In this document: positions 40,500 to 47,836 of the stretch, piece after piece
Layout of the letters: the number at the start of each line of letters is the position of its first letter
Numbering within the stretch: position 1 is the first letter of the stretch
From: JBBDWK01 sp040902885
Lineage (GTDB): Bacteria > Acidobacteriota > Terriglobia > Bryobacterales > Bryobacteraceae
DNA: 64,000 nt
Reading direction: 5' to 3'
NCBI GenBank assembly: GCA_040902885.1
Contig: JBBDWK010000002.1
Location: 124,001-188,000 of the forward strand
Position numbers and translations under genes: made by a program
The notes under the pieces: generated by a model
Databases searched by the model: none
Told to the model about the DNA's origin: nothing
Seen by the model: the letters and a program-made list of their open reading frames with translations, nothing else

Positions 40500-40539
40500 C
40501 TTCTTTCCTGGAGTGCGGCCCGTTTAACTCTGCGGCCGC

Positions 40540-40800
40540 TTAATGCTTGTGTTCGTGCCGCTCCGACTCGTGTCCCGTGTGCGTGTGCTCGTGCGAGCCG
40601 TGCTCGCCTGGGTGCGCGTGCTCGTGCGCCGAGCGGTCCCCGCCGTGCGTATGTTCGTGCGCGTGCTCGTGAGTATGCTCGTGGCTGTGAGCGTGCGTGT
40701 GCTCGTGCGAGTGGGTTACGCCGTTGTGGGTATGCTCATGGGTGTGACGATGCTCGTGTTCATGCCCATGCTGGTGCTCATGCAGGTGATCGCCTTCCAT
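40540..40800 (-). CDS. Histidine-rich metal-binding mini-protein
   Basis: Protein of 86 aa with 34 histidines, mainly in HEH, HTH and HSH repeats alternating with E, T, A and G. There is no Cys, no signal peptide and almost no hydrophobic core, so it is probably disordered and binds nickel, zinc, cobalt or copper as a store or buffer. ATG 40800 has GAGG eight bases upstream. A TTGCAG/TAGAGT promoter is visible just upstream. The opposite strand reads open too but gives a low-complexity Val/Arg product, so I take the minus strand as real. It lies 97 bases downstream of the sensor-kinase gene, on the same strand. Confidence 0.8.
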   Translation of the reverse strand: MEGDHLHEHQHGHEHEHRHTHEHTHNGVTHSHEHTHAHSHEHTHEHAHEHTHGGDRSAHEHAHPGEHGSHEHTHTGHESERHEHKH

Positions 40801-40817
40801 AAAAGGACCTCGTCCTC

Positions 40818-40846
40818 ACTCTACGCGCTTGCTTTACCGCCTGCAA
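40818..40846 (-). promoter_or_regulatory. Promoter of the His-rich protein gene
   Basis: On the minus strand TTGCAG (complement of 40841-40846), a 17-nt spacer and TAGAGT (complement of 40818-40823) precede the ATG at 40800. So the gene can be transcribed apart from the kinase operon. Confidence 0.5.
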
Positions 40847-40897
40847 CGAACTTCAACGCACTAATCCGAAGCGTGCGCACAACCCTGGGTTTCAACG

Positions 40898-42301
40898 TCA
40901 CCGCGATGCGGCTGTCGCTCCAGGAAGCGTGATGACAAACGTGCTCCCGCCATTTGCCTCGCTGCGCGCCTCAATGCCGCCTTGGTGGACCTCCGCAATC
41001 CATTTCGCTATGGAAAGTCCAAGGCCCGCGCCTCCAAACTCCCGGCTCCTGGATTTGTCCGCACGATAGAAACGCTCGAAAATACGGGATAGATCTTCGC
41101 TCGCAATGCCCATTCCGCTGTCGCTGATATGCACCTGCGAATTGCCGTTCCAGCTCAACAGACGGACCGTGATCTGGCCTTCCTGGGTGTACTTCACGGC
41201 GTTGTCGATCACGATCAGCAGCAAACGCCGGAGCGCGCTCGGATCCCCGATTGTTTGTACTGGACCATCGGGGAGTTCCGTGCGGAATCGAAGGTGTTTT
41301 GCGCCAGCCAGCTTTTCTCCTTGTACGCTCGCCTCGCGGACCAGTTGAACAAGATCGATTTCCCGCCGGTCCAGAGCAGCCTTACCCGCATCCGCGCGCG
41401 CCAGGGTGAGCAGATTCTCGATCAGCTCCGTGGTGCGTACCGACTCCGCATGAACCTCTTCGAGCGCTTGGCGGTAGTCGTCTGAATTTCGCGGCTTTCG
41501 GAGCGCTAGCTCCGCGGTGGTTCGGATCAATGCGACGGGCGTTCGCAGTTCGTGCGAGGCGTCCGCCGTAAACTCCGTCACGCGGCGGAATGCGCTTTCG
41601 ATGCGCCCCAGCATCTGGTTCAGGGTTTCGGAAAGGCGCTGCAGTTCGTCTTGCGTATCCAGCACCGGGAGCCTTCGTGCGAGGCTCTGCTCGCCGATCG
41701 ACCGGGCCGCGTCGATGATTTGATCGACGGGCCGTAGCGCTCGCCGGCTCATCCACCAGCCGCCAACGGTTGCTATCGAGAGAACGGCGGGAATCAGGAT
41801 AATCAACGCCCAGGCGAAATCGGCCAGTCCCTCGTTGAGTTCGTGCATAGGGACCGCCACCTGAATCGTATAAGGCCTGCCGAGTACTTCAACGCGCCGT
41901 GATAGAAAGCGCAGCTCGGCTCCTCCGACCGTTCGGTCTTCGCTAACTCCAGCGGCCGGAAGTTCCCGAGGAAGAGGGATCGGCACATAGCCGCTCTCCA
42001 GGGGCACGGAACGATAAAGCCAGACTCCTTCGGCGTCGCAGACCTGGAACAAGTCGCCGCCGGGTCCAAGCACGGAGTGCTCTTTGAACTCGTCGCGAAT
42101 CTCCTCCACTGAGAGCGCGCCGATCTGTTCGTCCATGAAGCTTCGGACACCCTCCACCCGGTCGCGCAGCGTTTCATCGACGGTGTGGAAGAGGACGTGA
42201 CGGACGGTGATCCAGGAAATACCGCCAAAGGCCACCAGCGCCAGCGCAAGAACCGCCGAATACCATACCGCCAGGCGGAAGCGGATCGAGCGGCGTCTCA
42301 T
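40898..42301 (-). CDS. CusS-like sensor histidine kinase
   Basis: Membrane sensor kinase of 467 aa. Two transmembrane helices (about residues 12-33 and 162-182) enclose a periplasmic domain. A HAMP region (ALRPVDQIIDAARSIGEQ) follows, then the H-box FTADASHELRTPVALI, N-box VIDNAVKYTQEG, and ATP lid motifs ISDSGMGI and GGAGLGLSIAKWI. The layout is close to heavy-metal sensors such as CusS. Its ATG overlaps the stop of the response-regulator gene (ATGA). Neighbouring chrA and chrB-like genes suggest it responds to chromate or related oxidative or metal stress; the signal is not proven. Confidence 0.92.
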   Translation of the reverse strand: MRRRSIRFRLAVWYSAVLALALVAFGGISWITVRHVLFHTVDETLRDRVEGVRSFMDEQIGALSVEEIRDEFKEHSVLGPGGDLFQVCDAEGVWLYRSVPLESGYVPIPLPRELPAAGVSEDRTVGGAELRFLSRRVEVLGRPYTIQVAVPMHELNEGLADFAWALIILIPAVLSIATVGGWWMSRRALRPVDQIIDAARSIGEQSLARRLPVLDTQDELQRLSETLNQMLGRIESAFRRVTEFTADASHELRTPVALIRTTAELALRKPRNSDDYRQALEEVHAESVRTTELIENLLTLARADAGKAALDRREIDLVQLVREASVQGEKLAGAKHLRFRTELPDGPVQTIGDPSALRRLLLIVIDNAVKYTQEGQITVRLLSWNGNSQVHISDSGMGIASEDLSRIFERFYRADKSRSREFGGAGLGLSIAKWIAEVHQGGIEARSEANGGSTFVITLPGATAASR

Positions 42302-42978
42302 TCGAGTTCCTCCCGCCGGACCATGTAACCGATACCCCGAACCGTGTGGATCAGCCGCGGCCCGGAATCTCCTTCGACCTTGGAGCGTAGCAGGCGGATG
42401 AACGCATCCAATGTGTTGCTTTCTATGTTGCGGTCATATCCCCAAACCGCCTCAATCAACGCATCCCTGGGAACTACCTGCCCGCACCGGCGCATCAGGA
42501 ATTCCAGTAGATTGAACTCCGTCCTGGTCAGGTAAATCCGCTCGCCGCCTCTCATCACTTCGTGCGATCCGGGGTCCAGTTCCAGGTCGCCGACTCGGAG
42601 CCTCATGGACTGTGGTGCAGGGCCACGCCGCAGCAGCGCCCGGACGCGGGCGAGGAGAACCTCGAATGAGAAGGGTTTCGTTAGATAGTCGTCGGCGCCC
42701 AGATCCAGCCCCTGCACTATGTCGAACGTAGCGTCACGCGCTGTGAGCATAAGAATGGGTACTCGGTTGCCTTGTTGGCGCAAGCGCCGCGCGACCTGGA
42801 ACCCGTTCACGCCGGGCAGCATGATGTCGAGCAGGATGAGCTCGAACTCGCTCGCTTGGGCCATCTCGAACGCTGTGCGGCCGTCCGCGGCAACTGCAAC
42901 GGCATAGCCCTCCTCTTCCAGCCCCTTCCGGAGCAGATCCGCCATTCGCTTCTCGTCCTCGACCACCAGCAGACGCAT
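42298..42978 (-). CDS. OmpR-family response regulator
   Basis: Transcription factor of 226 aa. The receiver has the acidic pair VEDEK, phospho-acceptor Asp51 in LILLDIMLPGVNGF and Lys in LTKPFSFEVLLARV. The C-terminal winged helix (YLTRTEFNLLEFLMRRCGQVV, RSKVEGDSGPRLIHTVRGIGY) is of the OmpR/PhoB kind, which binds tandem half-sites 11 bp apart. Exactly such sites (TTCAG-N6-TTCAG) lie in front of this gene, chrA, the YVTN propeller and the DUF1259 operon. It should therefore be autoregulated and control the surrounding chromate genes. Confidence 0.94.
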   Translation of the reverse strand: MRLLVVEDEKRMADLLRKGLEEEGYAVAVAADGRTAFEMAQASEFELILLDIMLPGVNGFQVARRLRQQGNRVPILMLTARDATFDIVQGLDLGADDYLTKPFSFEVLLARVRALLRRGPAPQSMRLRVGDLELDPGSHEVMRGGERIYLTRTEFNLLEFLMRRCGQVVPRDALIEAVWGYDRNIESNTLDAFIRLLRSKVEGDSGPRLIHTVRGIGYMVRREELE

Positions 42979-42989
42979 GCGCCCTTACC

Positions 42990-43021
42990 AACCTACCTGC
43001 TGAATCTGAAAATCGCCTGAA
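42990..43021 (-). promoter_or_regulatory. Predicted response-regulator box and -10 of the regulator gene
   Basis: Minus strand reads TTCAGGCGATTTTCAG, then 10 bases, then TAGGTT as -10. The half-sites are 11 bp apart. A further TTCAG sits 6 bp downstream of the second half-site. The regulator's ATG follows 11 bases after the -10. Confidence 0.7.
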
Positions 43022-43041
43022 ACGGGATGCCCTGAGCAGCT

Positions 43042-43073
43042 TTCAGAGAATCTTCAGACTCGACGAGTACAGT
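43042..43073 (+). promoter_or_regulatory. Predicted response-regulator box and -10 of chrA
   Basis: Plus strand reads TTCAGAGAATCTTCAG, then 10 bases, then TACAGT. The box covers the -35 region, the place where OmpR/PhoB-type activators usually bind. TATAAA at 43073-43078 is an alternative -10. chrA starts at 43090. Confidence 0.7.
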
Positions 43074-43089
43074 ATAAAGATTCTCCGCG

Positions 43090-44220
43090 ATGCCTCGAAC
43101 GCTTTCACTGACCGAATTCACACTGTACTTCCTCCGGCTAGGAGCGGTTGGATTCGGCGGACCGATCGCCTTGGCGGGCTATATGCAAAGAGATCTCGTC
43201 GAGGATCGGCGATGGATCTCTTTGGAGGAATACAAGGAAGGTCTCGCGCTGGCGCAGTTGGCGCCCGGCCCGCTCGCTGCACAGTTGGCGATCTATCTGG
43301 GGTGGGTGCGCGGCGGCGTTCTCGGAGCCACTTTGGTCGGCGTCGCCTTCGTGGTCCCTTCGTTCCTTATGGTGCTAGCTCTCGCCGCAATGTATCTTCG
43401 ACTCGGCGGTCTTCCCTGGATGCAGGGAATGTTCTACGGCATCGGAGCGGCGGTGATCGCGATCATCGGGCGGAGCGCCTATAAGCTCGTCACATCCACT
43501 CTCTCGAAAGACTGGCTGCTCTGGGCGATCTTCGGCGTTTCTGCTGTCGTTACCGCGTGGACGGAATCGGAGGTTATCTGGCTTTTCGTTCTGTCTGGTG
43601 TCGTTGCTCTGGTCGTGCGGCAAGGATTCCCTCGCGCAGGAAATGCAGTCGTTCTTCCCGTTTGGCTGATCTCCGGACTCTACGGCCCCGCAGCCGCCAC
43701 AACTTTGGCGACTCTGTTCTGGTACTTTGCGGAGGCGGGCGCATTCGTGTTTGGCAGCGGTCTGGCAATCGTGCCGTTCCTCTATGGCGGGGTCGTCCGC
43801 GACTTCCAGTGGTTGACCGAGCGGCAGTTCCTCGACGCTGTGGCTGTCGCCATGATCACGCCGGGGCCAGTGGTGATCACGGTGGCCTTTATAGGTCACC
43901 TTGTGGCGGGCCCGCTTGGCGCGACACTCGCGGCCCTGGGTGTCTTTTTGCCCTGCTATCTGTTTGTCGTGATTCCCGCGCCCTACTTCCGCCGCTTCGC
44001 GAACAACCCGCGATTGAAGACATTCGTGGATGGCGTGACGGCTGCAGCAACGGGCGCCATCGCGGGTGCTGCCTTCGTCCTGGGCAGGCGGGCGATCATC
44101 GACCTGCCGACGGCCCTCATCGCGGCGGCAACCTTGGTTGTGCTGCTCAAGACCAAGCGAGTTCCCGAGCCGCTCGTGATCCTATTGGCGGGAGGTGTCG
44201 GTCTGGTTCTTCGCGGATAG
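43090..44220 (+). CDS. chrA: Chromate transporter ChrA
   Basis: Inner-membrane chromate efflux protein of the CHR family, 376 aa, with the two homologous halves of the long form. The first half has RLGAVGFGGPIALAGYMQRD and LAQLAPGPLAAQLAIYLGW; the second repeats this as GAFVFGSGLAIVPFLYGG and AMITPGPVVITVAFIGH. About ten hydrophobic segments are visible. It is divergent from the two-component genes, with response-regulator boxes in the 111-base gap between them. Together with the ChrB-domain protein downstream it gives the region its chromate-resistance identity. Confidence 0.95.
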   Translation: MPRTLSLTEFTLYFLRLGAVGFGGPIALAGYMQRDLVEDRRWISLEEYKEGLALAQLAPGPLAAQLAIYLGWVRGGVLGATLVGVAFVVPSFLMVLALAAMYLRLGGLPWMQGMFYGIGAAVIAIIGRSAYKLVTSTLSKDWLLWAIFGVSAVVTAWTESEVIWLFVLSGVVALVVRQGFPRAGNAVVLPVWLISGLYGPAAATTLATLFWYFAEAGAFVFGSGLAIVPFLYGGVVRDFQWLTERQFLDAVAVAMITPGPVVITVAFIGHLVAGPLGATLAALGVFLPCYLFVVIPAPYFRRFANNPRLKTFVDGVTAAATGAIAGAAFVLGRRAIIDLPTALIAAATLVVLLKTKRVPEPLVILLAGGVGLVLRG

Positions 44221-44255
44221 CGGCTTATCTGCCGTACAACGTACCGCCGAGCGCT

Positions 44256-45293
44256 TCAGTCAACAGATCCGTCGCCGGTGAACTGGCCGGATGAATCGGC
44301 TACCGCGAAGGCGACCCGTTTCGGAGCCTTGCCTACGGCGGTTTTTCCAGACGACTTGAGTTTTCCGTCCCGCGCGACTTCGATCACCTGCATGGTCCCG
44401 TCACCAATGTTGCTGACCAGCACGCGCTTCGAACCGCCGTTCGCCGCTGGAATAGTTTCAATGCAGCAAGGCTTGGAAACATCCGTAAGTCTGTCGAGCA
44501 GTTTGCCTGTAGTGATGTCGACCGCATCCACATAGGACCGCCCTTCGTTCGCGGCAAGGACGATATTCGGGTATATCATCTCGACCCCGTGATAGGTAAC
44601 TTCCTGCGGAGCCGAATTGCCCGGCGGCGTGCTCAATTCGAAGAGACGCGTTACCTTTCCCGAAATCGTTTCCATCTCAAAGAATCCGTTCACCCAAAAC
44701 GAGCCAAAGTACACCTTCGATTCGTCTGGCGAGAAAGTGAGGCTTCGTGGGTTGACGTTGATCTGGTGAAACTTCACGAGCTTGCGGTTGGCTGGATCGA
44801 TGATGCCGATCCCCGTGATCTTCTTGCATGTGACGTACGCATTCTTCTTAAGGGGACCGTATTTGACTACGTGTGGCGCGCTGGTACCCCATATTCGAAA
44901 CGCCTCTTTTCGCGATCCGACATCGATGCCGACGACATCGTCGCTGTAGAAGTTTGCCACCAGGATATGCTTTCCGTTGGGCGTAAGCGCAATATGATCG
45001 TTGAACATCTTGCCGATACGCACCTCACCAACGGGCGTGAAATCCGACGTGCGCAGGAATTTCACCTTCTCTTCGTCCTCAACGCCCACGGCCAGAGTCT
45101 TGCCGTCCCGGCTTAGGGCGATTCCGTACGGCCGTGGGCCGACCTGGATCTTCCGGATCTCTTTATAGTTCTTGAGGTCGATCTGAGACACCGTCCCATC
45201 GCCAGTATTCACTACAAATGCCTGGTTCGGCGTCTGCTGTGCGACCGCAACCGCGGAACCGAGAATCGTGCAGACCGCTAAGCTCTTGAGCAT
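44256..45293 (-). CDS. Exported YVTN-type beta-propeller protein
   Basis: Secreted or periplasmic seven-bladed propeller, 345 aa, with signal peptide MLKSLAVCTILGSAVAVAQ. Repeats follow the YVTN pattern: FVVNTGDGTVSQIDLKNYKE, GIALSRDGKTLAVGVEDE, IALTPNGKHILVANFYSDDV. No catalytic motif is evident; these proteins usually bind ligands or partners. The ATG has GGGGGAGG-type and AGAGG ribosome-binding sequences. Upstream is a TTCAG-N6-TTCAG box, placing it in the predicted chromate regulon; it converges on chrA. Confidence 0.85.
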   Translation of the reverse strand: MLKSLAVCTILGSAVAVAQQTPNQAFVVNTGDGTVSQIDLKNYKEIRKIQVGPRPYGIALSRDGKTLAVGVEDEEKVKFLRTSDFTPVGEVRIGKMFNDHIALTPNGKHILVANFYSDDVVGIDVGSRKEAFRIWGTSAPHVVKYGPLKKNAYVTCKKITGIGIIDPANRKLVKFHQINVNPRSLTFSPDESKVYFGSFWVNGFFEMETISGKVTRLFELSTPPGNSAPQEVTYHGVEMIYPNIVLAANEGRSYVDAVDITTGKLLDRLTDVSKPCCIETIPAANGGSKRVLVSNIGDGTMQVIEVARDGKLKSSGKTAVGKAPKRVAFAVADSSGQFTGDGSVD

Positions 45294-45312
45294 CCTCTAT
45301 ACCTCCCCCTTC

Positions 45313-45344
45313 ATTGTGTGCCGAGTATCTGAAAATCACCTGAA
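45313..45344 (-). promoter_or_regulatory. Predicted response-regulator box and -10 of the YVTN propeller gene
   Basis: Minus strand reads TTCAGGTGATTTTCAG, then 10 bases, then CACAAT. This is nearly identical to the box in front of the response regulator itself (TTCAGGCGATTTTCAG). Confidence 0.7.
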
Positions 45345-45407
45345 GAACCGGCTCCTTCGTCCTGCCGCTGGCCTTGTGCCGTTGCCTGTTCCCCAAAGGC
45401 CGCCGCT

Positions 45408-45439
45408 TTCAGAAGAATTTCAGATTCGTGGGCGATAAT
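45408..45439 (+). promoter_or_regulatory. Predicted response-regulator box and -10 of the DUF1259-chrB operon
   Basis: Plus strand reads TTCAGAAGAATTTCAG, then 10 bases, then GATAAT. The -10 ends six bases before the ATG at 45446, so this transcript would be leaderless. Confidence 0.7.
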
Positions 45440-45445
45440 TGCCGC

Positions 45446-46354
45446 ATGATCGTTCAACGCTTGCGTGCTCTGCCGGCACTCGGCTTCTCGATGCTTATCA
45501 CGGTGCCTGCGATCGCAGCAATCCCTGAAGCACAGAGGAGCAGGATTGATCAGGTCACAGGCGCGAAAGGCGCGTACACGGCTCAGGAGGACGTGTACCG
45601 CGTCAACTTTCCGCGAACCGACGTCAAGGTCGCTGTCGAGGGCCGCGGAATGCATCCGTTCCTCGGCCTGACCTCATGGGCGGCGTTCACACCGCACTCG
45701 CAGACCGAGTTGATGGTGATGGGCGATCTGGTTCTGTTCGAGGACGAAGTGAATCCGGTGATGTCGGCCGCGCTGGACAACGGACTCGAAGTCACCGCTC
45801 TCCACAACCACTTCTTCTTCGACTCCCCCCGCGTGATGTTCATGCACATCGGCGGCAGCGGCACAGCCGAGCAACTCGCGACGGGGGTTGCGCGTGCGAT
45901 GGACAAAGTGAAGGAAATTCGAAAGGCGAATCCGCGGCCCGCCGGTAAGTTTCCCGGTCCGACAGTTCCGGAGACGAACTCGATCACCGCTTCGAGCATC
46001 GACGGCATTCTCGGCGTAAAGGGCCAGGTGAACGCGGGCATGTACAAAGTCGCTATCGGCCGCAAGGCAACGATGCACGGCAAGACGGTTGGGAACCAGA
46101 TGGGCGTCAACACCTGGGCGGCATTCGCCGGCACCGACGACGCCGCCTTCGTGGATGGCGACTTCGCAATGCTCGAATCCGAAGTGCAGCCGGTTCTGAA
46201 GGCACTTCGAAAGGCCGGCATCAACATCGTGGCGATTCACAATCACATGACCCACGAGGAGCCCCAATATGTCTTTCTGCACTACTGGGGCAAGGGGCCT
46301 GCCGCAACCTTGGCCAGGGGGCTGAAGTCAGCGCTCGACACACAAGGCCGCTAG
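45446..46354 (+). CDS. Exported DUF1259 (LppY/LpqO-like) protein with internal duplication
   Basis: Secreted protein of 302 aa with a signal peptide (LPALGFSMLITVPAIAA). It has two copies of the same domain: the first around YRVNFPRTDVKV...LTSWAAFTP and HNHFFFDSPRVMFMH, the second around YKVAIGRKATMHG...VNTWAAFAG and HNHMTHEEPQYVFLH. The paired HNH and distal His residues look like a metal site in each copy. The biochemical role of the family is unknown. It heads an operon with a LamG-like protein, the ChrB-domain protein and a small winged helix, under a predicted response-regulator box, so a periplasmic role in chromate or metal stress is likely. Confidence 0.85.
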   Translation: MIVQRLRALPALGFSMLITVPAIAAIPEAQRSRIDQVTGAKGAYTAQEDVYRVNFPRTDVKVAVEGRGMHPFLGLTSWAAFTPHSQTELMVMGDLVLFEDEVNPVMSAALDNGLEVTALHNHFFFDSPRVMFMHIGGSGTAEQLATGVARAMDKVKEIRKANPRPAGKFPGPTVPETNSITASSIDGILGVKGQVNAGMYKVAIGRKATMHGKTVGNQMGVNTWAAFAGTDDAAFVDGDFAMLESEVQPVLKALRKAGINIVAIHNHMTHEEPQYVFLHYWGKGPAATLARGLKSALDTQGR

Positions 46355-46363
46355 GAGATCCAC

Positions 46364-47017
46364 ATGTTTCGCATTGGCTGCTTGTTGATTCTGGCTTGTT
46401 CGGCATGGGCACAGAAGATCACGTTCGATTCGGCGAAGGTGGGAACAGTTCCACCGGATTGGACGGTGGCGATGACGCATGAAGGCGGCGCTCCGAAATG
46501 GGAGATCATCGCCGATCCCTCCGCGCCCAGCAGGCCGAACGTCCTCGCGCAGACTTCCACCGACAATACGTCGGGAAGGTTCCCGCTTGCGATCTATGAG
46601 AAAGCCTCGTTCACCAACGGCTCGCTCACTGTCCGGTCCAAGCCGATTTCAGGGGAACGGGACCAGGCGGCTGGGCTGGTCTGGCGTTACAAGGACCCCG
46701 ATAACTACTACATCGTGCGGGCCAACGCGCTCGAAGACAACGTCGTGCTTTACAAGGTCGAGGGTGGAAAGCGGATTTCCCTCGAGCCCAAGGGCACACC
46801 GTCGAAGACCTACGGTGTGAAACACAAGGTTCCGAAGCAAACTTGGAGCACGCTGAAGGTGAGTTTTGACGGCCCGCGCTTCGAAGTGTTCTTCGACGGC
46901 GGCAAGATCATGGAGGTCGAAGACTCGACGTTCACCACAGCCGGCAAAACCGGCTTCTGGACGAAAGCGGACAGTGTCACCTACTTCGACGATTTCCAGA
47001 TCGAGAAGAAGAATTAG
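46364..47017 (+). CDS. Exported LamG/DUF1080-like protein
   Basis: Secreted protein of 217 aa with signal peptide MFRIGCLLILACSAWAQ. The pattern AGLVWRYKDPDNYYIVRANAL, WSTLKVSFDGPRFEVFFDGGK and GKTGFWTKADSVTYFDDFQI is that of concanavalin-like jelly-roll domains of the DUF1080/LamG group, which often bind sugars. It starts nine bases after the DUF1259 stop with GGAG upstream, so it is in the same operon. Its link to chromate resistance is only by position and predicted co-regulation. Confidence 0.8.
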   Translation: MFRIGCLLILACSAWAQKITFDSAKVGTVPPDWTVAMTHEGGAPKWEIIADPSAPSRPNVLAQTSTDNTSGRFPLAIYEKASFTNGSLTVRSKPISGERDQAAGLVWRYKDPDNYYIVRANALEDNVVLYKVEGGKRISLEPKGTPSKTYGVKHKVPKQTWSTLKVSFDGPRFEVFFDGGKIMEVEDSTFTTAGKTGFWTKADSVTYFDDFQIEKKN

Positions 47018-47020
47018 GCT

Positions 47021-47431
47021 ATGCGGTGGGTCACACGCGAGAAAGTGAAAGTCGACAGGGTCGCGTGCCCGTGGGTGATCCGGCGCTTCATCGACCCCGA
47101 CGCCGAATTCGTCTTCCTGCCGCACGACACGGACTGGAGCCGCGTAGACGGCATCGTCTTTGATACACCCGGCGCGGAATTGGGGCATCACGGTGAGGGT
47201 GTCTCGTTCGATGCCATCCTCGACAAGTACAAATTGAACGATCCAGCCTTACGCTTGCTCGCCGACATCGTAAGAGCCGCCGATTCCCACCCCAGCAATC
47301 CGCACCCAGCGGGCGAGGGCCTGCGCTGGATCGCGCACGGCTTCTCCGCTCTCGGCCTTTCGGATCATCAAATCCTGGAGCGCGAGTTCATCGTGTACGA
47401 CGCACTCTACACGGAGTGCCGGAAACGGTGA
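47021..47431 (+). CDS. ChrB C-terminal-domain chromate resistance protein
   Basis: Cytoplasmic protein of 136 aa matching the ChrB C-terminal domain: KVDRVACPWVIRRFIDPDAEF, a conserved Cys and Trp start, VIFDTPGAELGHHGE-like segment and LRWIAHGFSALGL. The N-terminal DNA-binding half found in ChrB of Cupriavidus is absent, so it cannot be the regulator in the usual way; this fits control by the neighbouring two-component system. It starts 3 bases after the LamG-like gene, and its TGA overlaps the next GTG (GTGA). Confidence 0.85.
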   Translation: MRWVTREKVKVDRVACPWVIRRFIDPDAEFVFLPHDTDWSRVDGIVFDTPGAELGHHGEGVSFDAILDKYKLNDPALRLLADIVRAADSHPSNPHPAGEGLRWIAHGFSALGLSDHQILEREFIVYDALYTECRKR

Positions 47432-47730
47432 GTAGTAAGGCTCGCTTGTCAGCGGAGGATCTTTGGCTTGTGCGGCTGGTCGTGTTGCTCCGCGCCGCAA
47501 AAGGGCCAGTTTCCGAAGAGAGCATCCTCGAGGAGTTCGAGCGCCGGCACATCGGCGGCGTTACGGCTCCGAAAGTCCGCAGGGTTATAGTTTCGCTCGC
47601 GGGAAGAAATCTTATCCGAGAGATCAAAGGCAGTGCAGCCGTCTTTATAGCCACAAGCCTGGGGAGGAAAGCCGCGTTGGAAGCTGGCGTGCGTCTCTCC
47701 GCTCTCCTCGAACTTCCTAACCAGGGCTAA
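47428..47730 (+). CDS. Small winged-helix protein (PadR-like)
   Basis: Protein of about 100 aa. LSAEDLWLVRLVVLLRAAKGPVSE and SILEEFERRHI, then KVRRVIVSLAGRNLIREI and a final GRKAALEAGVRL helix suggest a winged-helix fold of PadR/MarR size. I chose the GTG at 47428, whose last two bases overlap the chrB-like stop; a GTG at 47416 is also possible. It is the last gene of the operon. It may fine-tune chromate genes, but no target is visible. Confidence 0.65.
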   Translation: MSSKARLSAEDLWLVRLVVLLRAAKGPVSEESILEEFERRHIGGVTAPKVRRVIVSLAGRNLIREIKGSAAVFIATSLGRKAALEAGVRLSALLELPNQG

Positions 47731-47836
47731 CCAGGGCCGCGTCGCACGGGACGTAGTAGTCATTCTTCGCGATCCTCGGGACCAGGACCAATACGTCGCC
47801 ACCACCCAACTTGCTTTCGCCCGCATCGATCGAACT
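47717..47836 (-). other. 106-base gap with tandem 10-mer and possible gene remnant
   Basis: CTAACCAGGG occurs twice in tandem at 47717-47736, at the end of the winged-helix gene. On the minus strand, in frame with and directly after the amidohydrolase stop, an open stretch of 39 codons reads like protein (GGGDVLVLVPRIAKNDYYVP) but has no start. It may be a decayed gene end at the edge of the chromate region, or chance. Confidence 0.3.

Noticed and set aside
40540..40800. Short repeated units resembling a CRISPR array
   Set aside because: The repeats are codon-level HxH repeats without equal spacing or unique spacers.
40543..40932. 129-codon plus-strand frame opposite the His-rich gene
   Set aside because: Val/Arg-rich product forced by the CAC/GTG repeat; it runs into the kinase gene and lacks a ribosome-binding site.
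40898..47730. Integrative element or transposon carrying the chromate genes
   Set aside because: No integrase, transposase, tRNA or flanking direct repeats were found; codon use does not stand out by eye.
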